Shown here: one piece after another, positions 50,323-59,724 of the stretch
Numbering within the stretch: the first letter of the stretch is position 1
How the letters are laid out: each line of letters begins with the position of its first letter
Assembly: GCA_029263395.1 (NCBI GenBank)
Contig: JAJCXO010000112.1
Span: 1 to 64,000, forward strand
Direction: 5' to 3'
Origin: Acidobacteriota bacterium
GTDB lineage: Bacteria > Acidobacteriota > Thermoanaerobaculia > Multivoradales > J023
DNA length: 64,000 nucleotides
Notes under the pieces: model-generated
Seen by the model: the letters and a program-made list of their open reading frames with translations, nothing else
What the model was told of the DNA's origin: nothing
Databases searched by the model: none
Program-made: the position numbers and the translations under genes

Positions 50323-52265
50323 GCTGGGAGCACCCCACCATGCTGCTGCTGGCGGCGCCGTGGGCAATCACCTTGGTGGTCCTGGCTGTCCGGCAGAAGC
50401 CGCCGTTATATTGGATCCAGTTACGGGTCGCACCTCGCTGGCAACGTGACCTGACCCGCTACACCGAACGCAATCTGCCATGGCACTTTGTGCTGCTCTT
50501 TGTGCTCGGTAGTCTGCTGATCGCTGCCGCTGCGGGCCCCTTTGTGATCACCGCGGCGGAGAAGACGGTCGAGTCGCACACGGTGCTTTTTGCCCTCGAC
50601 GCTTCCTTGAGCATGGGAGCTGGGGACATTTCACCGCATCCCGTCACCAGCGTCGAAGCCGACAGTCGTTTCACCCAGGCGCGGCAGTTGATGACCGAGC
50701 TCATCGTCGCCATGCCGGAAGCAGCGTTTGGCCTCGTCTCCTTCAGTGGAGTCACGGTGGTGCATTCTCCACCGAGCCGTGATCATCGCGCCCTGACTTC
50801 GCTGCTCAAGACCCTCACCTACCACGTCAACCTGACACTCTCCGGTACTCGCTTTTCTTCGGCCTTCGACGCCCTCATCCACATGGTGCAGCACCAGCCG
50901 GGGAGCTACCAAGTGGTGCTGTTGAGCGATGGTGAGCTGCCACAGAGTGACGCGTACGGGGATGCTTTGGACGTCCTCACCGAACTTGTCGTGCCGATCC
51001 ACACCGTCGCCTTTGGCACCACAGAAGGTGAAAGTCGGCTGATCTACGAACCCGATGACGTCCTCAACAATATCGACGAAAAGCGCATCGCACGGGAGTA
51101 TCACACCCGCCGTGTCGACACCGAGCTGCAGACCATCGCGGACCAAACGGGTGGTCAATCGCTGATTGTCGAAGACGGCGCATGGGTACAAGATCTGGTG
51201 CCAACCCTATTGGCCTCCGAGCCGACGGTAGTCGACATCGAAGGCCAAGACAAAGAGGATCTCTCGGTCTATCCCCTGCTCGGGTTTCTGCTCGGCTTCC
51301 TGGTCGAGACCCTGATCTTCTGGCGTCGCCGAGGAGCCAACACTAGCAACAATCGACCCCGCATGGCGGTCTCGCCAACCGTCGCCAGCCTCTTGATCGC
51401 CAGCCTCTTGCTCTACGGTTGCCAACTCGTCGACGCTCCGGCTCGCAGCCTGCCGATGCGTATCCTCAACGCGGTTTACCACAACGATCTCGGCGTCGGG
51501 TTGTTGGAGGCCGGTCAGCACGCAGACGCCGAAGCTCGCTTCGAGAAAAGCATGAGCTACCGAATACGCCGCCACATCCCGCTGTACAACCTGGGCAAAA
51601 GCAGCGCTGAGCAAGAGGAGTTTGCCGTCGCCCACGATTTCTTCCAAGAAGCGATGCTGGAGGAGCCACGGTTGGTCGAGGCTCACTACAACGACGGTCA
51701 CGCGCTCTACCAATGGGGCGAACAAGAGATCGACCGCGAAGAGTGTCGCTTCGAACGCGGCCGGCAGCTTTGGAGTCAGGCGATCCAACGGTTTCAGGAC
51801 GTCATCGAACTTGCCGGAGCCAACAGCAAGTTGGGAGTACGCTCCCAGGAAAGCGCAGCGCATATCGAGGCTCTCCTCGTTGAGCTCGATGCGCTCGAAG
51901 CTGCTGACTGCCAGCCGCCGCCACCTCAAGATCCGACACCGGAAGGCGAAGGCGGCGGCGGAAGCAGCGAAAGCGAAGGTGAGGGTGGAAGCGAAGGTGA
52001 AGGTGGGGGCGAAGGCGAAGGTGAAGGCGGGGGCGAAGGTGAAGGTGAAGGTGAAGGTGAAGGTGAAGGTCAGGGTGACGGATCCCCTGAGAATGGCTCA
52101 AGCGGTGGAGGTGGCTTGAGCGAAGACGAGACCGAGCAGATTCGCGCCGCCCTGGAGCGAATTCAACAGGAAGCGTCCTCTGCATCGGGTTATCGGCAGA
52201 GCGCACATCAACAGATCAATGAGGAAACGGTCGGCGAGGCGAAGGGCCGAGAGTTGTGGTGGTAA
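50319..52265 (+). CDS. batB: BatB-BatC fusion: vWA, internal lipobox-like segment, TPRs, acidic Gly tail
   Basis: 648 residues. Two N-terminal helices precede a vWA domain with FALDASLSMGAGD (MIDAS) and VVLLSDGELPQSD, then a helix (LLGFLLGFLVETLIFW). A second hydrophobic segment ends ASLLLYGCQ, lipobox-like with Cys 368, and TPR units follow (YHNDLGVGLLEAGQHADAEA). The tail has a Glu/Gly region encoded by GGTGAA/GGCGAA hexanucleotides, then a helical end. Normally BatB and the TPR lipoprotein BatC are separate; here they are in one frame. Last gene of the MoxR-Bat operon. Confidence 0.88.
   Translation: MSWEHPTMLLLAAPWAITLVVLAVRQKPPLYWIQLRVAPRWQRDLTRYTERNLPWHFVLLFVLGSLLIAAAAGPFVITAAEKTVESHTVLFALDASLSMGAGDISPHPVTSVEADSRFTQARQLMTELIVAMPEAAFGLVSFSGVTVVHSPPSRDHRALTSLLKTLTYHVNLTLSGTRFSSAFDALIHMVQHQPGSYQVVLLSDGELPQSDAYGDALDVLTELVVPIHTVAFGTTEGESRLIYEPDDVLNNIDEKRIAREYHTRRVDTELQTIADQTGGQSLIVEDGAWVQDLVPTLLASEPTVVDIEGQDKEDLSVYPLLGFLLGFLVETLIFWRRRGANTSNNRPRMAVSPTVASLLIASLLLYGCQLVDAPARSLPMRILNAVYHNDLGVGLLEAGQHADAEARFEKSMSYRIRRHIPLYNLGKSSAEQEEFAVAHDFFQEAMLEEPRLVEAHYNDGHALYQWGEQEIDREECRFERGRQLWSQAIQRFQDVIELAGANSKLGVRSQESAAHIEALLVELDALEAADCQPPPPQDPTPEGEGGGGSSESEGEGGSEGEGGGEGEGEGGGEGEGEGEGEGEGQGDGSPENGSSGGGGLSEDETEQIRAALERIQQEASSASGYRQSAHQQINEETVGEAKGRELWW
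51945..52078. repeat. Hexanucleotide GGNGAA repeats coding a Glu-Gly tail
   Basis: About 130 bases of mostly GGTGAA/GGCGAA units in the batB 3' part, giving EGEG. The copy number could vary without a frameshift. Confidence 0.8.
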
Positions 52266-52300
52266 GTCCCCAATCGTTCATCTGATATCTTCCCGCCATC

Positions 52301-53536
52301 ATGGATGATGCAGCCAAGACCCTAGTCGCCTCGCCCGAGGGGGTCCTCGCGATCCTCGTTGCCGTCTGCGCTTTCTGGTTCTACATTGAGCAGAAGACCC
52401 AATGGAAGCTCTTCCAGTTTCTACCGCCGTTGATCTTCATCTACATGACGCCGGTGGTGTTGAACAACACCGGCGTGATTCCAGGAGACTCGCCGGTCTA
52501 CGGCGTCCTGGGCGACTTCGCGCTGCCGGCCTTGATCTGCCTGTTGCTGTTGGCAGTCGACGTCGGCGCAGCGGTGCGTATCATGGGCAAAGGTGTACTG
52601 GTGATGCTGCTTGGCACTCTCGGCATCATGGTCGGCGGTATGGTGTCCTACTTCATCGTTCACCGCTGGCTGGCGCCCGACGCCTGGACTGGCTTTGGCG
52701 CCCTCGCCGGTAGTTGGATCGGAGGCACCGGCAATATGGCAGCCGTGGCCGAAGGCATCGGCACCTCCCCTGAGCAATACGGGTTGGCAGTGCTGGCGGA
52801 CAACGTGATTTATGTCGTCTGGCTACCGATCTTGCTGGCGTCGAAGAACTTCGCCGAACGCTTCAACCGGTGGGCGCGGGTCGACGAAAACCGCCTCGCA
52901 GAAATGGAAGCTGCGGCAGATCTCGAAGTCAGGACCAAGCATCCCCCAAAAATGCGCGACTACCTCTATCTTGGAGTACTGGCCTGTGGCGTCACCTGGA
53001 TCGCGGCCGCCAGCGCTCCGTGGGTAGCAACCCAAAGCGTCGCTGGGATAACAGCAATCGCACCACTCTGGTTGCTGGAGATCGTGAAACCGATCCTGAC
53101 CGTCAGTGTGTTCAAGATCCTGATTATCACCACCATAGGCATCGCATTGTCTTTGACCAAGGCCCGCGACTTGCCCGGCTCCCACGAGCTGGCAATGGCG
53201 ATCGTCTACGTTTTCGTCGCCGGGATGGGAGCACGAGCTTCCCTCGCTGGCCTCGACCAGGCTCCGGCGTTCTTGTTGGGCGCCTTTATCTGGATCTTCA
53301 TCCACGGCGCATTCTGTCTCTTCGGCGCTTATATTTTCAAAGTCGATATCCACACCGTCGCCATCGCTTCGGCCGCCAATGTTGGCGGCGCAGCCTCCGC
53401 CCCAGTGGTCGCTGCAGCACATCGTGAAAAACTGGTGCCGGTGTCGATCCTGATGGCCCTAATCGGTTACGCCGTCGGCACCTACGCTGCGACGATGACC
53501 GCCGCCATGTGCCATTGGGTGGGCGGCGGCGGTTGA
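52301..53536 (+). CDS. DUF819 (YjcL-like) multi-spanning membrane protein
   Basis: 411 residues with about ten to twelve hydrophobic helices. GALAGSWIGGTGNMAAVAEGIG and ASAANVGGAASAPVVAAAHR are the mirrored Gly/Asn-rich turns typical of DUF819 (YjcL-like) proteins, suspected transporters related to sodium-dependent carriers. The substrate is unknown. The gene starts 35 bases after the Bat operon but is probably a separate unit; no clear ribosome site is seen. Confidence 0.85.
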   Translation: MDDAAKTLVASPEGVLAILVAVCAFWFYIEQKTQWKLFQFLPPLIFIYMTPVVLNNTGVIPGDSPVYGVLGDFALPALICLLLLAVDVGAAVRIMGKGVLVMLLGTLGIMVGGMVSYFIVHRWLAPDAWTGFGALAGSWIGGTGNMAAVAEGIGTSPEQYGLAVLADNVIYVVWLPILLASKNFAERFNRWARVDENRLAEMEAAADLEVRTKHPPKMRDYLYLGVLACGVTWIAAASAPWVATQSVAGITAIAPLWLLEIVKPILTVSVFKILIITTIGIALSLTKARDLPGSHELAMAIVYVFVAGMGARASLAGLDQAPAFLLGAFIWIFIHGAFCLFGAYIFKVDIHTVAIASAANVGGAASAPVVAAAHREKLVPVSILMALIGYAVGTYAATMTAAMCHWVGGGG

Positions 53537-53555
53537 TTCGACGAATGGTTTGATA

Positions 53556-53738
53556 TCAGCCGCCACTATGCAACTCGTACCAGTGGTGGATCGCGATAAA
53601 GGCGATCCCCACGGCGAGTAGCACAGCGTGCATCCATTCGAAGTCGCGTGCTAGGAGACAACCGACCATCGTTGCGGCGCAGGTTGGAGGCCCTAGCTTG
53701 CCGAGCAACTCGATCCAGAAACGCGGATGGTTGGCCAT
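53556..53738 (-). CDS. Small hydrophobic protein
   Basis: About 60 residues from ATG 53738 (MANHPRFW; a further ATG lies at 53759). One hydrophobic helix (AVLLAVGIAFIAIHHW) and an N-terminal amphipathic part. No family recognised. Supported only by codon pattern and position in the convergent gap after the DUF819 gene. Confidence 0.4.
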   Translation of the reverse strand: MANHPRFWIELLGKLGPPTCAATMVGCLLARDFEWMHAVLLAVGIAFIAIHHWYELHSGG

Positions 53739-53802
53739 GGGTTCGATGTTATCAACCATCGAATCTCTTGGTACCGATCCGCTCGGTAGAAGTCGATTCT
53801 CG

Positions 53803-53846
53803 TCTCAGTTGTCTCACGGCGATCTGAGACATCTCAGGCAATCTCA
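53803..53846. promoter_or_regulatory. TCTCA repeat array upstream of FESGD secreted-protein gene
   Basis: TCTCA occurs at 53803, 53812, 53832 and 53842, with CTGAGA-CA-TCTCAG (53824-53837) forming a palindrome. The spacing (9, 20, 10) mirrors the array at 5670-5725, and TTGTCTCACGGCG is identical between the two. It lies about 140 bases before the start codon at 53982. Confidence 0.55.
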
Positions 53847-53981
53847 CCCCTCAGGGCCTCGGAAACCCTAGAAACATAGGGTTTTCCGGCTCCCCACAGG
53901 CCTGGGCGCTGGCATGAAGGTTGCGATGACCAAGACCAGATCCTCACATCTGCAACCTCATCCACCGGGGAAAGGGACATC

Positions 53982-55382
53982 ATGATTTATCTCAAACCCG
54001 AGCTTACCCTGCTTGCTGTTCTCGCGTTAGTTACCACTACTCCGGCCCTCGCTGGCCCCGTCGTCGTACCGACCGCCGAAGGCCAGATCGGCGAAATGCC
54101 CGGCGCCGGGGACCAGCTCTTCGGCCCAAGCTTCGAGTCGATCCGTGGCCAGCGTGGCGAGCTGATCCTCGGTTCTATCAGCGCCTTCGGCGGCGCAACG
54201 CCACCGCCGCCCGAGTTCCAATTCTTAACGGACCGTATCCACGGAACCCCGAATCCGACGCCGGTAGGTTCGATCACTTCCCTGTTCGAATACCTCGAGA
54301 AATTGGGGCCCAGCTCGAGCTACGCGCGCCTATCCGATGACATGGGCGACTATGTCGTCTTTAGCTTCGCGATTGATGGCGGCTCAGTAGATTCAATCAC
54401 TGTGCGCATCGCGGGCTACGACGAGACGGGTACCCCCCTCTTCCAAGGACCTATCGCCGAGGATATTCCAACCTTCACCTTGATCCCAGATCCCCGATTC
54501 GCCAAGACTGGTGTCGCTGTTGACAACCAAGGACGCGCAACAGTCGCCTATACCGAGCTCAGCATGGCGGGCTTGCCACGGGTCAGAGCGACGCGAGCCG
54601 ATGCGGTGGCCGGAACGATCATTGATCCCGACTTCATCATCAACGACAACATCCGCGGCAACCCGGATGTCGCTTTGCTCGATCCCGCCGGCAACCGCCT
54701 GATCATCGCTACCGAAGAACTCACTGCCGGCCCAGGCATCAAAGGCAACATCGTGGATTTCTCGGGCGGAACTCCTGTTGTTCTCCCCGAGTTCACGGTC
54801 AACAACACGGCTGCCGCTTTCGGCGACGTCAGCCCCGCCGTCGCAGCCGACCCGACAACCGGCACTTTCACCGTCGCCTGGGAACATGTGACCACCACTC
54901 AAGGTGATCCGATCGACGTACGCGCGCGTCGTTTCGACTCGATGGGCAACCCGGTCGCCGACGACTTCCGAGTCAACACGACGACCGCCAACGCCCAAGC
55001 ACAGCCCTCGGTCGCCTACGGGCCCGATAATCTGTCGGCGATCGCCTGGGCTGGGGATTCGACCATGCCGATGGGCGTCAACGACCTCGATATCTTTCTA
55101 CAAGTCTTCGATCCGTCCGGCAACCCGATCGGTGGTGAAGTTAAAGTCAACACCTTCGACACCAACACCCAAGACCGACCGGCGGTTCGGTTCCTTCCTG
55201 ATCGAGACGCTTCCGGTCGACCGCAGGTTGCGGTGGTGTGGCGCGACGTCGGGAATTCCGGCGGCTTCAATCCCCGCGGCACCGGCACCAGTTACCGCTG
55301 CTTCTCGATCAACGGCTTCGACCAAGTTGATCCAATCTTCGCTGACGGGTTCGAGTCTGGCGACACCAGCTCGTGGCAATGA
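53982..55382 (+). CDS. Secreted repeat protein with FADGFESGD tail
   Basis: 466 residues with a signal peptide (LTLLAVLALVTTTPALAG). The second half carries repeats like those of the 7315 product (VSPAVAADPTTGTFTVAWE, RRFDSMGNPVADDFRVNT, NPIGGEVKVNTFDTNTQDRP), so a related all-beta fold is likely. It ends IFADGFESGDTSSW. AAAGGGAC precedes the ATG. Upstream lies the TCTCA operator-like array shared with the 5885 gene. Probably exported to the surface or outside; function unknown. Confidence 0.83.
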   Translation: MIYLKPELTLLAVLALVTTTPALAGPVVVPTAEGQIGEMPGAGDQLFGPSFESIRGQRGELILGSISAFGGATPPPPEFQFLTDRIHGTPNPTPVGSITSLFEYLEKLGPSSSYARLSDDMGDYVVFSFAIDGGSVDSITVRIAGYDETGTPLFQGPIAEDIPTFTLIPDPRFAKTGVAVDNQGRATVAYTELSMAGLPRVRATRADAVAGTIIDPDFIINDNIRGNPDVALLDPAGNRLIIATEELTAGPGIKGNIVDFSGGTPVVLPEFTVNNTAAAFGDVSPAVAADPTTGTFTVAWEHVTTTQGDPIDVRARRFDSMGNPVADDFRVNTTTANAQAQPSVAYGPDNLSAIAWAGDSTMPMGVNDLDIFLQVFDPSGNPIGGEVKVNTFDTNTQDRPAVRFLPDRDASGRPQVAVVWRDVGNSGGFNPRGTGTSYRCFSINGFDQVDPIFADGFESGDTSSWQ

Positions 55383-55420
55383 TCAATTCTCAGCCACCGA
55401 TTTCAACTAGCGGTCTGTTA

Positions 55421-55450
55421 GCCTTGGTCATTCCTGAACCCAACCAAGGC
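55421..55450 (+). terminator. 8-bp perfect inverted repeat after secreted-protein gene
   Basis: GCCTTGGT (55421-55428) and ACCAAGGC (55443-55450) pair around 14 bases, 38 bases past the stop. There is no T-run. Possible terminator. Confidence 0.35.
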
Positions 55451-55518
55451 GCCGATTGAATACGAGCTTCTCTCAAGCGACGGTGTCTGCGGTGCTTTCG
55501 CTGTCCTGGAGAACGCAC

Positions 55519-58455
55519 ATGAACGTAGCTAGTTCCCGGCCCGTTTTGCCTTGTTCGGCTCGAGGAGGGAGATCTCGCGGAGCGAGCAAGCAGCGAGCGT
55601 GTTTGAGCTTCGCAAGCTTGAGCCTCTCGTATCCGTTGGCATCACGAGGGCTCAGGCATTTCACAAGAGATCCGGCGAGTTCGGAGCTGCGGCACAGCCC
55701 ACGAGACCGACCGACCTCTCGATGCCTTCTAGCTAGCCGATGCCTCATAGCTCTAGCTTTGATCCTTGGGTGGCCCTTGGCAGCAGGGGCCCAGCCGATC
55801 CCGGCTCCGGAGTCGGTGCTCGATGCGCCGGTAGGTGAAGACTTTTTTCTTGCCACTTACGAAGAGTCGATCAACTACTTCCAAAAACTGGCGGCGGCTA
55901 GCGACCGTGTTGAATTACGGCAGATCGGCAAGAGCTCCTTCGGACGTGACTGGTACTTGGCGATCATCTCCTCGCCAGCCAATCTTGCCGACCTCGACAA
56001 TATCCAAGCCACCTCCCAGCGTCTTGCGCACCCTGAAGGCCTGAGCGACGAAGACGCCCGACGCTTGGCGCGTGAGGGCAAGGCCATCATCCACATCGAC
56101 GGCGGTCTGCACGCCACCGAGGTAGCTCACGCCCAACATACCATTCAGCTCGCCTACAACCTGGCAACCGCCGATGGCGATCCCGAGATCCAAGCGATCC
56201 TCGACAACGTGGTGTTGCTGTTGTGGCCATCGATCAACCCCGATGGCCAGACAATTGTCGCGGACTGGTACCGCAAGAACTTGGGCGGCCCCTACGAAGT
56301 CTCCCCCTTGCCAAGGCTTTACCAGAAGTACATTGGTCACGATAACAATCGCGACGGCTACATGCTCAACACGCATGAGTCACGAGTCGCCACCCGAGTG
56401 GTCCGTGAGTGGGAGCCGCAGATCCTCTACAACCATCACCAGACCTCCCCCTTCCCCAGCCGCATCTGGATTCCACCGTTCGCCGAGCCAATCTCAGAAT
56501 TTGTCCACCCATTGATGTGGCGCACGGTCAATTTGGTAGGGATGTCGATGGCTCAAGCGCTGGAAGAGCGAGGACAGAAGGGCGCGGTGCACATGGGCAC
56601 CGGCTTCGACAACTGGTACCCCGGCTTCCTCGACCACGCCAACAACTTTCACAACGTCGCTGCCTTCCTCACCGAAACTGGCCTCTACCGCTACGCCACA
56701 CCCCACTTCTACACTATCGAGGACTTTCCAGAATCGTCCCGCGACCTAAGACCACAGTCGCTTTATGCCAGCCCATGGGAAGGCGGCTGGTGGCGATTGC
56801 GAGATGCGGTCGACTACATGCTGACCGCGTCGATCTCGGTGCTCGATGTCGGTGCGAAGTACAAGAACGACCTGCTGTACAACCGCTACCAGGCTGGCCG
56901 AGACGTTATCGCGTCCTACCGAGACAATCCGCCATTCGCCTACTTTGTACCCCGAGAACAACGCGACCCGGTGGCAGCAGTTGAGCTGTTGCGGCGCCTA
57001 GCGTTCAACGGTATCGAGATCTCACAGCTTACCCGGCAAGTAGCCTTCGAAGGCCAGACCTACCCCCAAGGGACTTGGGCGATTGTGATGGATCAGCCCT
57101 TCGCCAACTTTGCCCGGCAGCTGTTCGCGGTTCAGACTTACCCCGATCTCCGACAGTATCCAGAGGGCCCCCCGGATCAACCCTACGACGTTGCCGGCTG
57201 GACACTGCAGTACCAGATGGACGTCCATGTTGTCGCCGCCACGTCACCGTTGGATGACGAGTTCCGCGACGCGCTCGAACCTCTGAACGGGTCGGCCCTG
57301 GCCTGGGATTCGGACACCATAGATGCCACGCTGTTCGATAGCCCACGCGGTGTCGGATATGACAGTCACGATGTTGCCACCGCTATCACTCCACCGGCCG
57401 GCCAGGCCAGGGGCTCCGGACCTGCGCTTATTCTAGACATGGCACAGAACAACAGCTATCGGGCTATGAACCAAGCCTGGAAGACCGGTGCCAAGGTGTC
57501 TTTTATCCCTGGGAAGGCCGGCGAAGAGAACCAAAGCAGCACCAGCGGCCACTACGCCATTACCGGCCTGAACGAAGCCGACAACCGTGCCATGGTGCAG
57601 GACCTCGCCCTGCAAGCCAAGCGCTCTGGTGCTGACGGCCCTCGAATAAAGCAACCCCGTATCGGCCTCTACAAACCCTGGGACCCGAGCATCGACGAAG
57701 GCTGGACTCGCTGGCTGCTGGAGCGTTACGACTTCGACTTCACCAACCTGACTAACGCGGAGGTTCTCGCCGGCAATCTCAGGAACCATTTCGATGTGCT
57801 CTTGATCGCTGACATCGCAACCGATGACATGCTGGAAGGTTTTCCCAAGGGCAGCGTTCCACCGCGCTACGTCGGCGGCTTGAAGGGCGCTGGCGTCCGC
57901 GCCCTCGATGCCTTCGTTCGTGCCGGGGGCACTCTCGTGACCCTCAACCGCAGCGCTTTGTTCGCTATCGAACACTTGCACTTGCCAGTAAAGAACGTGG
58001 TCGCGGATCTCGACCCAACCGACTTCTTCATGGGCGGCTCGATCCTGGAGATGATCGTCGACCCATCCCACCCAGTAATGACCGGCATGCCGGAACGCGC
58101 CAAGATTTTCGTGTCCCGCAGCCCGGTCTTCACCACCACAGAAGGTTTCGAAGGTGCCGTGCTGGCCAAGTATGCCGAAGCTGGGTCGCCGCTGCTCTCC
58201 GGCTACCTACTGGGAGAGCAACACCTCCAGGGTTACGCCAGCGCTCTCGACGTCCGCCACGGCAAAGGTCATGTGATCCTGCTCGGCATGCGTCCCCAGT
58301 GGCGAGGTCAGCCCTTCGGTACCTTCCGGATCCTCTTCAACGCCGCGTTCTACACGTCGCGACTGGCGGAGTTTGTCGACCAGGAATCGGCATTCTGGTC
58401 TGCGCCCGCTATCGCGTCGGAAGCACCAGCTGCCCTAGACAGCCACGACGACTAG
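55519..58455 (+). CDS. M14-family zinc metallopeptidase
   Basis: About 978 residues from ATG 55519 (GGAGAACG upstream). The peptidase domain (~130-430) has HIDGGLHATEVAHAQ (zinc-binding HxxE), NNRDGYMLNTHES, ILYNHHQTSPFP (third His ligand region) and FLTETGLYRY (catalytic Glu), as in carboxypeptidase-like M14 enzymes. The C-terminal part resembles the glutamine-amidotransferase-like extensions of large secreted M14 proteins (KQPRIGLYKPWDPSIDEGWT). A signal peptide (CLIALALILGWPLAAGA) begins only ~65 residues in, after an Arg/Ser-rich stretch. The true start may be later or the 5' end altered. Confidence 0.85.
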   Translation: MNVASSRPVLPCSARGGRSRGASKQRACLSFASLSLSYPLASRGLRHFTRDPASSELRHSPRDRPTSRCLLASRCLIALALILGWPLAAGAQPIPAPESVLDAPVGEDFFLATYEESINYFQKLAAASDRVELRQIGKSSFGRDWYLAIISSPANLADLDNIQATSQRLAHPEGLSDEDARRLAREGKAIIHIDGGLHATEVAHAQHTIQLAYNLATADGDPEIQAILDNVVLLLWPSINPDGQTIVADWYRKNLGGPYEVSPLPRLYQKYIGHDNNRDGYMLNTHESRVATRVVREWEPQILYNHHQTSPFPSRIWIPPFAEPISEFVHPLMWRTVNLVGMSMAQALEERGQKGAVHMGTGFDNWYPGFLDHANNFHNVAAFLTETGLYRYATPHFYTIEDFPESSRDLRPQSLYASPWEGGWWRLRDAVDYMLTASISVLDVGAKYKNDLLYNRYQAGRDVIASYRDNPPFAYFVPREQRDPVAAVELLRRLAFNGIEISQLTRQVAFEGQTYPQGTWAIVMDQPFANFARQLFAVQTYPDLRQYPEGPPDQPYDVAGWTLQYQMDVHVVAATSPLDDEFRDALEPLNGSALAWDSDTIDATLFDSPRGVGYDSHDVATAITPPAGQARGSGPALILDMAQNNSYRAMNQAWKTGAKVSFIPGKAGEENQSSTSGHYAITGLNEADNRAMVQDLALQAKRSGADGPRIKQPRIGLYKPWDPSIDEGWTRWLLERYDFDFTNLTNAEVLAGNLRNHFDVLLIADIATDDMLEGFPKGSVPPRYVGGLKGAGVRALDAFVRAGGTLVTLNRSALFAIEHLHLPVKNVVADLDPTDFFMGGSILEMIVDPSHPVMTGMPERAKIFVSRSPVFTTTEGFEGAVLAKYAEAGSPLLSGYLLGEQHLQGYASALDVRHGKGHVILLGMRPQWRGQPFGTFRILFNAAFYTSRLAEFVDQESAFWSAPAIASEAPAALDSHDD

Positions 58456-58676
58456 GTAGATCCCGTCTAGAAACGCCGATTGCCCCCTATGGACTGCGTG
58501 GCCTGGGCGGCCCCCTGGCTGCGTAACTCGTATCGGCGCCTAAATGTCCGCCAACCCTCTTGGTTACAATAGTTTGGAGAGCTAGGAACTGTCTTCTTGC
58601 TCATCATACTCGCTGCGTGCTCGCTCCACAGGGGGCTCCCTGAGAGGCGAGAAACAGGTTTCTGGATGCAAAGACA

Positions 58677-59459
58677 TTACCGAGGTGCTGCCATACGCCG
58701 TCGCTTTAGCACACGGCTAGCGACGCCGACCAACAGAATACCCAACACCACCAGGCCTCCAGCGCCCAGCGTCGGCACGTCGATCGCGGTGATAAAACTC
58801 GAGCGCCCCCGGACCATCATCGAGCGATGATTTCGGAATATCGGATCGATGGTCTCGAATACGCTTGTCCATTCGCCCTCCGATCGATCATCTCGGAAAA
58901 AGACTTCAACTGGCTCGGTACTCTCAGAATGGTCTGCACAGACGAAAAAGAATTGATCGAGCGATGCATCCCAACGCACGCCGATATACGACGGGCCGAC
59001 AGGAATCCTGACTCCGATGACGTCGACTTCCGTAAACGTCTCGGCGATCCCCATCGGCTCGACCATCGCATCCGCCGGCACTATGGCATAGGGACTTGAG
59101 GCTGGCATACCGCCGACATCGTCGTAGAACACCACTTCGAAATCGATGAGGGTGTCATTGTCGTTCGTCCGAATCCAACAGACACACACCGATTCGAGGT
59201 TGCGAGTCAGGAACAGCGAGGTCGAAAAGCGCTGCACGAACTCACCCTCGATGACACTCGGCACCCAGCCGTATCCGGTTTCGGCAGTGCCATCGTCGAG
59301 TACCACGTAGCCATCTTCGACGGTTCCATTGCAGGCGTCCTCCCCCTGAGCCTCCGCCCGCTGGGAAGTGGGAGCCATCGGCTGAGCCAAGAGCGCAACG
59401 CTTGGCACCAGCAACAGAAGGGGCATCAGAGCATAAAGGCGTCGTAGCTCGGAGGTCAT
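58677..59459 (-). CDS. Secreted protein with IPTL-CTERM-like sorting tail
   Basis: About 260 residues from ATG 59459 (AAAGGAC upstream; two longer starts exist). A signal peptide (LMPLLLLVPSVALLAQP) precedes an acidic beta-rich body with Cys pairs (ESVCVCWIRTND). The end, AIDVPTLGAGG, then a helix (LVVLGILLVGVAS) and RVLKRRR, matches the PTL-helix-basic pattern of IPTL-CTERM tails, which are processed by exosortase-like enzymes in other bacteria. No such enzyme is in the window. Confidence 0.75.
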   Translation of the reverse strand: MTSELRRLYALMPLLLLVPSVALLAQPMAPTSQRAEAQGEDACNGTVEDGYVVLDDGTAETGYGWVPSVIEGEFVQRFSTSLFLTRNLESVCVCWIRTNDNDTLIDFEVVFYDDVGGMPASSPYAIVPADAMVEPMGIAETFTEVDVIGVRIPVGPSYIGVRWDASLDQFFFVCADHSESTEPVEVFFRDDRSEGEWTSVFETIDPIFRNHRSMMVRGRSSFITAIDVPTLGAGGLVVLGILLVGVASRVLKRRRMAAPR

Positions 59460-59724
59460 AAGCGTCCTTTGTGTTTGCATGTTGAACGGACTCTGCTCAG
59501 AGTCAACTACCGTCATAGAACTTCGCTGCCCACAGAAATCGCCGACGCAGCGCCCATGCTGACACAGGAACTCCTCTGAGGACTATCGCTGTCGTTGCTT
59601 GCCGGCGCTGTGGGCTGCGCGGGGCCAAAAACAACTTTCTTGGTGCCAACTCAAAGATCGGAGAGACCTTTTACGTCTTATGTAGATCGAGACCTTTCAA
59701 CATGAACCCAGAAGGAGACCTGCC

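Noticed and set aside
46861-52265. MoxR-Bat operon as part of the tubulin-associated vWA system
   Set aside because: It is a well-known separate operon type, 20 kb away, and its vWA proteins have the Bat layout rather than the signal-vWA-four-helix layout of the tubulin operon.
59540-59630. GC-rich inverted stretches before the small TPR gene as an RNA element
   Set aside because: Pairing is patchy with several mismatches; no riboswitch or known RNA class is recognisable.
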